A stretch of 64,000 bases of DNA, taken from contig NZ_LAYZ01000004.1 of assembly GCF_000986795.1 (NCBI RefSeq), forward strand, positions 62,001 to 126,000, read 5' to 3'. Of this stretch, positions 26,089 through 33,697 are shown in pieces (within the stretch, counting starts at the first letter, position 1; the number at the start of each line of letters is the position of its first letter). A program made the position numbers and the translations under genes. The DNA is from Salinicoccus sediminis (lineage in GTDB: Bacteria; Bacillota; Bacilli; Staphylococcales; Salinicoccaceae). The notes beneath the pieces were generated by a model. The model was not told the DNA's origin and made no database searches. It saw only the letters and a list, made by a program, of their open reading frames with translations.

Positions 26089-27240
26089 TTACAGTGCTTC
26101 AACATTCCCCATCGATTTCCTGTGGGCAGTGAAGATGATGCTGAGCAGCAGGATGATCGTGATGCCGATGAACAGGAAAGGCGTTTCGAAATAGGTGGCG
26201 AAAATCCCTGACAGGAACGATCCTGCCACGGAACCGATCGAAAAGTAGGAATAGAATATTCCGTTCGCTTTGCCACGCTCGTGCATCTCCGTATTCTGTC
26301 CGATGATCTTATTCATTGATGGGAAGATGAGGCTGAACCCTGCGCCATATATCACCATGGTCATATACACCAGTGCTGCCGAAGGGATGAAATGCAGCAG
26401 TATCATCGATATGCCAACAATGAAAATGCCCGTGCTTACGAGGACGACCGGACTGTATCTGCTGTAGATCCGGTTGAACGGCGTGGCAAATACGATGATG
26501 GCCGTGATGCCGAAGACGCTCAGCATCACCCCCGTGGACTGGTCGGACAGACCGAGGGCCGCGGTCTTCAGCGGCAGGCCGAAAGCCAGGGAACCATTGG
26601 AGATCATCAGCGTGAACGCAGAGACATATGCCACGATGAGTGACGGCCTTTTGATGATTTCCCAGTAATTTGTGGAATAGTGGATTTCTCTCGTCTCCTC
26701 TGTCGTACTTTCCTTCACCGTCAGCAGCAGAAGGAGCAGCCCAAAGATAAATATGCAGGCGAGGACAAGATAGACCATCTGGTAGCCGGCCTGGCTTGAG
26801 ATGATTCCGCCAAGGGCGGGGCCTGCTACCGCTGCTGTGCCGATCGAGACACCGGTCAGCGCCATGGAACGGCCGATTGTCGCCTTTTTGGATATGTCCG
26901 CCACCAGGCTGAATGCAGCCGGTGTCAAAAGACCGCTTGAAAACCCGTGGACCACCCGTATGAGGAGCAGCAGGCTCACTGACGGCACAATCGTGTACGT
27001 CAGGATGATCAGCACCTGGAGCGCCATGCCGAACACCAGCATATTCTTCCGGCCGATCTTATCTGAAAAATACCCGCCGAAAACGTTTCCCGCCATGTTG
27101 AACAGTGAATACACAGCAACAATGATACCGGCTGTATATTCACTCGCTCCGAGGGAAATCGCGAACGGTGTGATGATCGGAAGCTGGATGAACAGATCCA
27201 GGAAGCATATTACAATAATTATATATAAAAATTTGTGCAT
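26089..27240 (-). CDS. MFS transporter (DHA1-type, 12 TM)
   Basis: A 383-residue major facilitator with about 12 TM helices. The TM2-3 motif GGYFSDKIGRKNML and the TM4-5 region GFSSGLLTPAAFSLVADIS with GVSIGTAAVAGPALGGII (motif C, typical of drug:proton antiporters) are clear. Export of drugs or small metabolites is likely, but no substrate is predictable. Downstream on the same strand lies the Rossmann protein, 57 bp away. Confidence 0.85.
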   Translation of the reverse strand: MHKFLYIIIVICFLDLFIQLPIITPFAISLGASEYTAGIIVAVYSLFNMAGNVFGGYFSDKIGRKNMLVFGMALQVLIILTYTIVPSVSLLLLIRVVHGFSSGLLTPAAFSLVADISKKATIGRSMALTGVSIGTAAVAGPALGGIISSQAGYQMVYLVLACIFIFGLLLLLLTVKESTTEETREIHYSTNYWEIIKRPSLIVAYVSAFTLMISNGSLAFGLPLKTAALGLSDQSTGVMLSVFGITAIIVFATPFNRIYSRYSPVVLVSTGIFIVGISMILLHFIPSAALVYMTMVIYGAGFSLIFPSMNKIIGQNTEMHERGKANGIFYSYFSIGSVAGSFLSGIFATYFETPFLFIGITIILLLSIIFTAHRKSMGNVEAL

Positions 27241-27357
27241 TTGAATTTTCCTTTAACTGATTTTTACTGCCACTCTGTATTATAACAATTTTTCAACGCC
27301 GGCGGGACTGGATGGCTCAGGCGATGACACTCATTTTGTAGAGGTGTGAAAATAAAC

Positions 27358-27392
27358 CAGCCGCCGGGTAACGGTATGTCACCCGGCGGCTG
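27358..27392 (-). terminator. Terminator of DAACS symporter gene
   Basis: Twelve-base stem CAGCCGCCGGGT / ACCCGGCGGCTG with an 11-base loop just beyond the stop of the minus-strand gene. The T run is weak. Confidence 0.7.
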
Positions 27393-27398
27393 TGTCAT

Positions 27399-28589
27399 TC
27401 ACGCCTTCTTATTCAATTTTTGTTCATATGCATCGATGATTGCGCTGACAGCGCCGTCGCCTGTAATGTTTGCAGCTGTGCCGAAGCTGTCCTGCGCCAT
27501 GTAGAGCGCAATCATGAATGCAACCGCCGCCTCACTGAATCCGAGGTTCGACATCAGTATGCCGCTCGCAGCCATGATTGCGCCGCCCGGCACCCCCGGT
27601 GCAGCAATCATTACAACACCGAGCAGCATGATCGTGCCGAACATGGCTCCGAATCCTGGCAGGTCATATTCCGGAAGCACCGACATCACTGCGATTGAGC
27701 AGCTGACAATCGTGATCGTACTTCCCGAGAGATGGATGTTTGCACAGAGCGGAACAACAAAGTCCGCAATCCTGTTGCGGATGCCGTTCTGTTTGGTCTG
27801 TTTGAGCGTTACCGGAATTGTTGCAGCACTGCTCATCGTGCCCAGGGCTGTGAAATAGGCCGGAATCATGTTCCTGATCATTCTGAGCGGGTTCTTGCCC
27901 AGTGCGGCACCCGCAATCGAGTACTGGACAATGATCCATACCCAGTGCAAGAGTACAGCTACAAGCAGGACGACACCGAAGACTGCAAGTGTTGTAAAGA
28001 TTGTCCCTTCTGAAGCCATTCCCGCGAACACTCCCGCGATGTAGAACGGCAGGATCGGGATGACCACTTTCTCGATGAGGAACTCGGTGATGTTCTTCCC
28101 TTCTTCGAACCATTTTGCCATCAGCTGTGACTTCGTAAGTGTGATGACAATGCCGAACGCAAATGCCAGCACAAGCGCTGTCAGAATATCCATAAGCGGC
28201 GCGATTTCAAATTCAAAAAATGGTTCAAGTCCGCCGGACTCTTCCGGCACACTGCCGCCGTCCGTGATTTTTGGCATTACGAACATCGCCACGAGATAAG
28301 CCAATGTACCGGCTCCCAAAGTTGACAGGTACGCCGTACCCAGCGTCGCACCGACAACTTTGCCCGATCCTTCCCCGATTTTTGAAATACCGTTCGTGAT
28401 GAAGAACAGGATGATCAGTGGAATCATGAAGAATATGAATCCGCCGAGCAGTGATTCTATCGTTACGAACAACCTTGCAAGCAGCGTAAGGAATGTTTCC
28501 AGCCCCCCTGTTGCATCCACCCCATAATACAGTGAACCGACCGTGATACCGACGATGATACCAGCAATCAGCTTAAGTAATAACTTCAC
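27399..28589 (-). CDS. Dicarboxylate/amino acid:cation symporter (DAACS family)
   Basis: A 396-residue glutamate/aspartate or dicarboxylate symporter driven by sodium or protons. Visible features are the early IPLIILFFITNGI segment, the serine-rich re-entrant loop TALGTMSSAATIPVTLK (HP1), the TM7 segment LCANIHLSGSTI and the HP2 region APGVPGGAIMAASGI, all diagnostic of the fold. TM8 contains MAQDSFGTAANITGDG. Single gene with its own terminator; exact substrate cannot be read. Confidence 0.9.
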   Translation of the reverse strand: MKLLLKLIAGIIVGITVGSLYYGVDATGGLETFLTLLARLFVTIESLLGGFIFFMIPLIILFFITNGISKIGEGSGKVVGATLGTAYLSTLGAGTLAYLVAMFVMPKITDGGSVPEESGGLEPFFEFEIAPLMDILTALVLAFAFGIVITLTKSQLMAKWFEEGKNITEFLIEKVVIPILPFYIAGVFAGMASEGTIFTTLAVFGVVLLVAVLLHWVWIIVQYSIAGAALGKNPLRMIRNMIPAYFTALGTMSSAATIPVTLKQTKQNGIRNRIADFVVPLCANIHLSGSTITIVSCSIAVMSVLPEYDLPGFGAMFGTIMLLGVVMIAAPGVPGGAIMAASGILMSNLGFSEAAVAFMIALYMAQDSFGTAANITGDGAVSAIIDAYEQKLNKKA

Positions 28590-28664
28590 CTAAAATTCCC
28601 CCTACTTATGTAATGATTCCATATTACCTCATTGGCATGGATAACAGAAGGTTTAAATTGTACA

Positions 28665-29180
28665 CTATTTGTCCATTTTGAAAACCTTTTCATACGCAAC
28701 GTACCAATCGTCTTCATTTTCATCCAGATGAAGCCGGCCTCTGAATTCAAAGCCCCGCTTTTCAAACTGGTACTGCATTTTTTCATTTTCCAACGATGTA
28801 TCGGTGTGAATACCCGCATATCCTGCATCCACCAACATGGATTCTACACTTTTCACCATATGTCCTGCAAATCCTTTCCCCTGGCTTTCCGGGTCCACCG
28901 CCATCCTGTGCATCGCTGCGCTTTTCGACTGCGGAACCTTCCATCCAATCTTGCCATAGGCTTCCGGATGTTCATCATCAACCACGACGAAACCCATTAT
29001 TCCCCCTTCCTCTTCGTATACATGGAGGGAGCCGTTATTACAGTCCTGCTCAAAACGCGGCAGCCCGGGGTATGCATCACTCCACTGCGTATTGCCCGCA
29101 GCCTGCATCAATGGCACGACCGCCCTTGTTATTTCCATCACGCGCGCCAGATCGTTTCTTTCCGCTTTCCTCAAAGTCAT
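28665..29180 (-). CDS. GNAT N-acetyltransferase
   Basis: A 171-residue acetyltransferase. Core motifs: MTLRKAERNDLARVMEI at the N-terminus, GFVVVDDEHPEAYGKIGWK, and the acetyl-CoA loop MAVDPESQGKGFAGHMV, then FEKRGFEFRGR near the end. The ATG at 29180 follows AAGGAGAG; the frame to 29237 extends into the divergent promoter and is rejected. It diverges from the small membrane protein gene at 29296. Substrate unknown. Confidence 0.88.
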   Translation of the reverse strand: MTLRKAERNDLARVMEITRAVVPLMQAAGNTQWSDAYPGLPRFEQDCNNGSLHVYEEEGGIMGFVVVDDEHPEAYGKIGWKVPQSKSAAMHRMAVDPESQGKGFAGHMVKSVESMLVDAGYAGIHTDTSLENEKMQYQFEKRGFEFRGRLHLDENEDDWYVAYEKVFKMDK

Positions 29181-29295
29181 ATTGATCTCTCCTTCAATTT
29201 TCTCACAAATCTCTATTTTCACTATTTTACTGTTCATATGTGCATATCAATAGTGTATAATGTGATTGAGAATTATTACAGAGGGGTTTTGTAAA

Positions 29296-29580
29296 ATGTT
29301 TAAATTCGATAAGTATACGAGGGCCTACCACATCTCAAACATGATTTTCTACCTGTTCACACTGGTTGTGATTGGTCTGATCTACGTATACGGCTTCTAT
29401 CCGCCCATTGCCGAAGTGACATCAGGGGACTTTTTCGCAACGTTCGGACTGCGTGAATTCGGGGGATCACTGTTCTTCCTGGTGCTCATAATCGTGCCGC
29501 TCATGGTACTGTTCGGGGCAGCCTACCACCTGTATAAAGCCGCTGCATTCGGGAAGCATCCGGAAACTGCGGAAAACTGA
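29296..29580 (+). CDS. Small two-TM membrane protein, 94 aa
   Basis: Not assigned to a family. The product has two strong TM helices (about residues 15-35 and 60-80) and short charged ends (MFKFDKYTRAYH and FGKHPETAEN). AGAGGGG precedes the ATG at 29296; the in-frame upstream start at 29266 lies before it. It ends in a strong terminator shared with the convergent yhhQ gene. Confidence 0.72.
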   Translation: MFKFDKYTRAYHISNMIFYLFTLVVIGLIYVYGFYPPIAEVTSGDFFATFGLREFGGSLFFLVLIIVPLMVLFGAAYHLYKAAAFGKHPETAEN

Positions 29581-29591
29581 TATAAATGAAG

Positions 29592-29625
29592 GAAGAGCCG
29601 GCGCATCTTGGCGCCGGCTCTTCTT
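29592..29625. terminator. Bidirectional terminator
   Basis: Thirteen-base stem GAAGAGCCGGCGC / GCGCCGGCTCTTC with ATCTTG loop and T-rich tail. Confidence 0.88.
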
Positions 29626-29639
29626 TGTTGCCCGATAAT

Positions 29640-30278
29640 TCACATCTGGACCCGGGTTTCATAACCCGCATCTCCCTCTTCCCTCACACGTGCCATCCTG
29701 ACAAGCAGATAGACTATCGGTGTATCAAAAAGTACAATGACCATCTTGGCGGCGTACTGCGCCGCAATCATCCCGACCATCGCTTCAAAAGACACTGTGC
29801 CAAAGAAGGCGATGGTGATGAATATGACCGTATCCACGAGTTGCGTGACACCAGCCGACACATTGTTCCTGAGCCACAGCCTGCGCTTGCCGTGGCGGGC
29901 TTTCAGCCTGTGGAATATCGATACGTCGAGATGCTGGCTAACCATGTACGAAACGAGGCTGGCAGCGATGACCTGGAAGCTCCCGCCAAGTATCATTTCA
30001 TATTCCGCCTGCATGGTGAAGGCGGGGGCCGGCGGCAGCTCTATCGCCAGGTAGATGAACAATAGAACGACGAGCTGCGTAAAGAACCCCGCCTGTACCA
30101 TCCGCCTTGCGTTTCTTTTGCCGTATACCTCCCCGACGACATCGGTGATCAGAAACGTTGCCATGTAGACGATGACTGCAGCAGGAAGCATGAACTCCCC
30201 CACCGCGAAAAGCTTGACTCCCAGGATGTTGGAGACGACCAGCAGTCCTGAGAAAAGTGCGGTCAAATAAAATAACAT
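29640..30278 (-). CDS. yhhQ: Queuosine precursor transporter, YhhQ family
   Basis: A 212-residue integral membrane protein of the YhhQ (DUF165) family, which imports queuine precursors such as preQ0/preQ1. About six TM helices; family features include SNILGVKLFAVG, the TFLITDVVGEVYGKRNARRMV segment after TM3 and DTVIFITIAFFG. It follows queF on the same strand by 55 bp and so is probably under the same preQ1 riboswitch, combining salvage with synthesis of the same compound. Confidence 0.92.
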   Translation of the reverse strand: MLFYLTALFSGLLVVSNILGVKLFAVGEFMLPAAVIVYMATFLITDVVGEVYGKRNARRMVQAGFFTQLVVLLFIYLAIELPPAPAFTMQAEYEMILGGSFQVIAASLVSYMVSQHLDVSIFHRLKARHGKRRLWLRNNVSAGVTQLVDTVIFITIAFFGTVSFEAMVGMIAAQYAAKMVIVLFDTPIVYLLVRMARVREEGDAGYETRVQM

Positions 30279-30333
30279 ATATCATTTCCTCCTCATATCT
30301 TCAGGAAGAAATCCTTATCAGCCCTCTAAAAAC

Positions 30334-30822
30334 TCAGCGGTTGACCACGTGCTCCGGGTACATGTCGTGGTTCATCATGCGGTGTTCAGCCATGCGCTCA
30401 TATTTCGTCCCGGCGCGCCCGTAGTTGCAGAAGGGGTCGATCGAGATACCGCCCCGCGGCGTGAATTTGCCCCATATCTCGATATATTTCGGGTCCATCA
30501 GTTCTATCAGATCATCCATGATCATGTTCACACTGTTTTCATGGAAACCGCCGTGATTCCTGAAGCTGAAAAGATACAGCTTCAGAGCTTTGCTCTCCAC
30601 CATTCTGATGTCCGGTATGTAGCTGATGTACAGCGTTGCGAAATCGGGCTGGTTCGTTATCGGGCACAGCGTCGTAAATTCCGGACAGTTGAATTTTACG
30701 AAGTAGTCCCGGCCCTGATGCTTATTCTCGAAAGTTTCCAGCACATCCGGGTTATAGTCAAAATCATATTTGACCTCCTGGCTGCCGAGCAGGCTCAAGT
30801 CTTTTGTATAATCTTCACTCAT
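30334..30822 (-). CDS. queF: NADPH-dependent preQ0 reductase QueF
   Basis: QueF reduces 7-cyano-7-deazaguanine (preQ0) to preQ1 in queuosine synthesis. The 162-residue protein is the unimodular type, with the nucleophile Cys in [12 protein letters not shown], the conserved [16 protein letters not shown] motif and FHENSVN. Two adjacent ATGs are possible; the second (30822) has better spacing from AAAGGAG. A preQ1-I riboswitch with an intrinsic terminator lies in the leader, so the product would repress its own formation. Confidence 0.95.
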   Translation of the reverse strand: MSEDYTKDLSLLGSQEVKYDFDYNPDVLETFENKHQGRDYFVKFNCPEFTTLCPITNQPDFATLYISYIPDIRMVESKALKLYLFSFRNHGGFHENSVNMIMDDLIELMDPKYIEIWGKFTPRGGISIDPFCNYGRAGTKYERMAEHRMMNHDMYPEHVVNR

Positions 30823-30857
30823 CATGATTCTCCTTTTCAGATAAATGCATTTTCCAA

Positions 30858-30895
30858 TAAAAAATGCCATGCACCCCGTCTAAGGCACATGGCAT
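30858..30895 (-). terminator. Attenuator terminator of the preQ1 riboswitch
   Basis: On the minus strand ATGCCATG / CATGGCAT encloses a 16-base loop and is followed by TTTTTT. It lies 17 bp after the preQ1 aptamer and before queF. Confidence 0.85.
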
Positions 30896-30911
30896 CAATG
30901 ATCGATCCGCG

Positions 30912-30949
30912 TCTTAGTTTTTTATAGAGGGTTTGGGCTAAGAACCTCT
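30912..30949 (-). ncRNA. preQ1-I riboswitch aptamer
   Basis: The minus strand reads AGAGGTTCTTAGC at its start, then CCCTCTATAAAAAACTAAGA, which is the compact class I preQ1 aptamer: P1 stem AGAGG with CCTCT, then the A-rich tail and the CTAA segment that form the pseudoknot. It lies between a promoter (TATAAT at 30974-30979) and an intrinsic terminator, and controls queF. Confidence 0.93.
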
Positions 30950-30973
30950 TCACTATTCATTTGCACCTGGCAT

Positions 30974-31002
30974 ATTATACTATATCCATTCATCAATTGG
31001 AA
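30974..31002 (-). promoter_or_regulatory. Promoter of the preQ1 riboswitch-queF transcript
   Basis: Minus-strand TTCCAA (31002-30997), 17-bp spacer, TATAAT (30979-30974). Transcription would start about 15-20 bp before the aptamer. Confidence 0.7.
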
Positions 31003-31013
31003 GAATGCTTTTC

Positions 31014-31646
31014 CTACTCCTCGCTGGCCTTGGTCAGCGCTTCCTTGAATGCCTGGGGCGGCTGTGCGCCGGAGATACCGTACTTCCTGTTGATGACAAA
31101 GAGAGGGACACCCTGCGCACCAAGCTGGTTCGCCACATTCTGATCTTCGATCACCTGCTCCTTGTACAAATCGCTGTCAAGCATTTCACGGACTTTTTCC
31201 TCGTCGAGTCCGAGACCGGTGCCGATCTCGACCAGCTCTTCTGTATCAGCGACATTGACGCCGTCTGTGAAATACGCTTTGTAGAGACGGTCCATCGCTT
31301 CGGCATCCAGCCCTTCCTCCCGGGCAAATTTGACAAGGCGGTGGGCATCCCTCGAGTTTGACGGCACCACTTTCTCCATATTGAACTCAAGTCCGGCAGC
31401 TTTTGCTGTATCAGCGACCTGACTGTTCATGATTTCCGCTTCCTTGACACTCTTGTCGTATTTTTTGGCGAGCAGCTCAGCCATAGTCTCATCCGGTTCC
31501 TTCTCTGCGGTCGGGTCGAGCTGGAAACTGCGGTAGACAACCTCCAGCTCATCCTTCCCGGCAAATTCCTCTACTCCCGCTTCAAAATTCCGCTTGCCGA
31601 TATAGCAGAACGGGCAGCCGATATCCGACCAGATTTCCACTTTCAT
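31014..31646 (-). CDS. DsbA family (FrnE-like) thiol oxidoreductase
   Basis: A 210-residue DsbA-like protein with no signal peptide, so cytoplasmic. WSDIGCPFCYIGKRNF near the N-terminus carries the CPFC redox pair, and GVPLFVINRKYGISGAQPP near the end has the cis-Pro loop and terminal motif of the FrnE group, linked to oxidative stress and disulfide handling. The ATG at 31646 is seven bases after GGGAGG; an ATG at 31652 is too close. A 7-bp inverted repeat lies just upstream (31662-31679). Confidence 0.9.
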   Translation of the reverse strand: MKVEIWSDIGCPFCYIGKRNFEAGVEEFAGKDELEVVYRSFQLDPTAEKEPDETMAELLAKKYDKSVKEAEIMNSQVADTAKAAGLEFNMEKVVPSNSRDAHRLVKFAREEGLDAEAMDRLYKAYFTDGVNVADTEELVEIGTGLGLDEEKVREMLDSDLYKEQVIEDQNVANQLGAQGVPLFVINRKYGISGAQPPQAFKEALTKASEE

Positions 31647-31661
31647 ATACATGCCTCCCTG

Positions 31662-31679
31662 CCGGTTTGTAAAAACCGG
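31662..31679. repeat. Inverted repeat CCGGTTT-N4-AAACCGG
   Basis: Perfect 7-bp arms immediately upstream of the dsbA-like ribosome site and downstream of queE. No T run follows on the minus strand, so an operator or leader hairpin is as likely as a terminator. Confidence 0.5.
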
Positions 31680-31734
31680 TTATTTATGTATATTGTAACA
31701 GGCCCGGCGGCCTTTATCCTGTTGTCTGCCTCGC

Positions 31735-32454
31735 TCAGACTCCCTGCTTGTTGCTCCACAGCAGCGTATGGAGCTGAGGCAGCACCCGCGCGTCATTCAT
31801 GCGCGCATCACCCATCGTCATCTCCACCAGTTCACCATAGCGTCCGAGAAGTTTTTCCGTATGGTTCACAACATTTTCCCCAAGATACGGGTTGCCCGTC
31901 TGGAGGTAGAACGGAACCGACGGATATTTCATGTGGACATATGCCGCGTATTCAAAATCCCTTTTGTCGAAGACCACCACTTTGAGGTTGTAAGCCCCGT
32001 AACCCGCCTCAAGCCCTGCAAGGACGCGGTCAAGCCGGTCAAAATCCGTTTCCATGCCCGAGCTCGGCGGCTTCGGGCTGACGGTGACATCATCCACCCG
32101 GCCCATCCATTCCTGGAATACTGTTCCCTGGGTCTCCATGGCGAGTGCAATCCCCCTGTCTTTCGCAGCCGTCACAAACGGCTCCAGATTTTTAAGGAGA
32201 GCCGGGTTGCCGCCTGAAATCGTGACGTGATTATAGTTCCCTGCCGCCAATCCATCCAGTGAGCGGAAAATATCTTCGGACGTCATCATCCGGATGTTCT
32301 CCTTCTGGGATCCGTCCCATGTAAAAGCCGAATCGCACCAGCTGCAGCTGTAGTCGCAGCCGGCAGTCCGCACAAACATCGTCTTCTGCCCGATGACTGC
32401 ACCCTCTCCCTGGAATGTAGGTCCGAATATTTCAAGTACCGGCACTTTCATCAT
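31735..32454 (-). CDS. queE: 7-carboxy-7-deazaguanine synthase QueE
   Basis: Radical-SAM enzyme of 239 residues that contracts 6-carboxytetrahydropterin to 7-carboxy-7-deazaguanine. EIFGPTFQGEGAVIG is the QueE N-terminus; CDYSCSWCDSAFTW carries the CX3CX2C cluster ligands, and TISGGNPALL the substrate loop. The first of two tandem ATGs (32454) lies eight bases after AAAGGAG and overlaps the queD stop. A longer frame to 32523 has no ribosome site. Third gene of queC-queD-queE. Confidence 0.95.
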   Translation of the reverse strand: MMKVPVLEIFGPTFQGEGAVIGQKTMFVRTAGCDYSCSWCDSAFTWDGSQKENIRMMTSEDIFRSLDGLAAGNYNHVTISGGNPALLKNLEPFVTAAKDRGIALAMETQGTVFQEWMGRVDDVTVSPKPPSSGMETDFDRLDRVLAGLEAGYGAYNLKVVVFDKRDFEYAAYVHMKYPSVPFYLQTGNPYLGENVVNHTEKLLGRYGELVEMTMGDARMNDARVLPQLHTLLWSNKQGV

Positions 32455-32864
32455 TTCCTGAACTCCTTTGGACGATAGATTACATAGCTCGAGGGTGTCT
32501 CCCTCAGAAAAACCTGAAGGCATACAGGCCGGTTATCCAGCGTCGCCAAATATTCACTGACCATTTCATGGATCGTCTTCGCCAGAGTTTCCGAAGTCGG
32601 TGGTATATCCAGAAATCGCGGGTGGTCGTTCAGCAATGTATGATCGAAAGCTTCATCGATCAGTTTCTTGACATCCGAAAAGTTCACCAGGAACCCGAGG
32701 TCATCCAGCATGTCACCTGCTATGGTCATATTCACGAAATAGGTATGCCCGTGTATATTGGCACACTTCCCTGCCCGGCGATTGGGAATATGGTGTGCAG
32801 CCGAAAAGTTGAGATCTTTATTGAGCTCGTATTCAAAGTCATGCACAGGTGTCTGGTACATCAT
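32451..32864 (-). CDS. queD: 6-carboxy-5,6,7,8-tetrahydropterin synthase QueD
   Basis: A 137-residue member of the PTPS family that makes 6-carboxytetrahydropterin from dihydroneopterin triphosphate. Zinc histidines are in SAAHHIPN and IHGHTY, and the catalytic Cys in [11 protein letters not shown] is present. Asp and His residues in [10 protein letters not shown] complete the site. It overlaps queC by four bases (ATGA) and queE likewise, so the three proteins are translationally coupled. Two tandem ATGs are possible starts. Confidence 0.95.
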   Translation of the reverse strand: MMYQTPVHDFEYELNKDLNFSAAHHIPNRRAGKCANIHGHTYFVNMTIAGDMLDDLGFLVNFSDVKKLIDEAFDHTLLNDHPRFLDIPPTSETLAKTIHEMVSEYLATLDNRPVCLQVFLRETPSSYVIYRPKEFRK

Positions 32865-33520
32865 GAATCCCCCTCCCTTTCCTCAATATATGCATCCAGG
32901 CCATCGCTCCGCAGCCTGCACGCGGGGCACTCGCGGCATCCGTCGCCGATTATCCCCTCATAGCATGTCAGCGTCTTCTCCCTTATGTAATCTAGCTTCC
33001 CGTAGCGGTCGGCAAGCGCCCACGTCTCTTTCTTATCCAGCCACATCAAAGGCGTTTCAATGACGAAATTCCCATCCATGGCGAGGTTGGCGGTGACATT
33101 CATGGATTTGACGAAAATATCCCGGCAGTCCGGATAGCCGCTGAAGTCTGTTTCGCATACGCCTGTAATGATCGTTTTTGCCCCTGTCTGGTAAGCCAGC
33201 GCCGAAGCGAACGACAGGAAAAGCATGTTCCGTGCCGGTACGAATGTGTTCGGCATCTCCGTATCTTCCCCGCTGATCTCCATATCATGACGGGTCAGTG
33301 CGTTCGGACTCAGCTGTCCGAGCAGCGACATGTCCAGCACATGATGCCTGAGACCGTGTTCTGATGCAATCTGTTTTGCCACATCGATTTCAAGGCTGTG
33401 CCTCTGCCCGTATTCAAATGTCACGAGATCCACTTCATCATAATGCGCCATCGCGTGAAACATGCATGTCGTACTGTCCTGCCCGCCTGAAAATACTACC
33501 AGTGCTTTTTTCTCTCTCAT
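32861..33520 (-). CDS. queC: 7-cyano-7-deazaguanine synthase QueC
   Basis: ATP-dependent enzyme of 219 residues turning 7-carboxy-7-deazaguanine into preQ0 with ammonia. PP-loop [12 protein letters not shown] near residue 8 binds ATP; C-terminal [19 protein letters not shown] gives four zinc cysteines. GGGGGA lies nine bases before the ATG, and TATAAT lies about 30 bp upstream. The short leader leaves no room for a preQ1 aptamer, unlike queF. First gene of the operon. Confidence 0.95.
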   Translation of the reverse strand: MREKKALVVFSGGQDSTTCMFHAMAHYDEVDLVTFEYGQRHSLEIDVAKQIASEHGLRHHVLDMSLLGQLSPNALTRHDMEISGEDTEMPNTFVPARNMLFLSFASALAYQTGAKTIITGVCETDFSGYPDCRDIFVKSMNVTANLAMDGNFVIETPLMWLDKKETWALADRYGKLDYIREKTLTCYEGIIGDGCRECPACRLRSDGLDAYIEEREGDS

Positions 33521-33697
33521 TCTATAGTGTCCCCCAGCAATTCAATGGTAATTATATGAGTTTAACAATTTTCACCGGCCATTTCCACCGCACAGTCCGG
33601 CCGCCGTAAAAAATATATGATTTTGTTTAATAAATGGCACGGAAGGTAATCAAGAGGTAATCAGCATTCAAATCAATACAGAGAAAGAGTGATACAG

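Noticed and set aside
25204-26211. 335-residue plus-strand open frame
   Set aside because: Antisense to the Rossmann protein and the end of the MFS gene; composition is typical of a complementary-strand shadow.
33521-33697. Possible preQ1 riboswitch before queC
   Set aside because: No aptamer consensus was found and TATAAT lies about 30 bp from the start codon, leaving no space in the leader.
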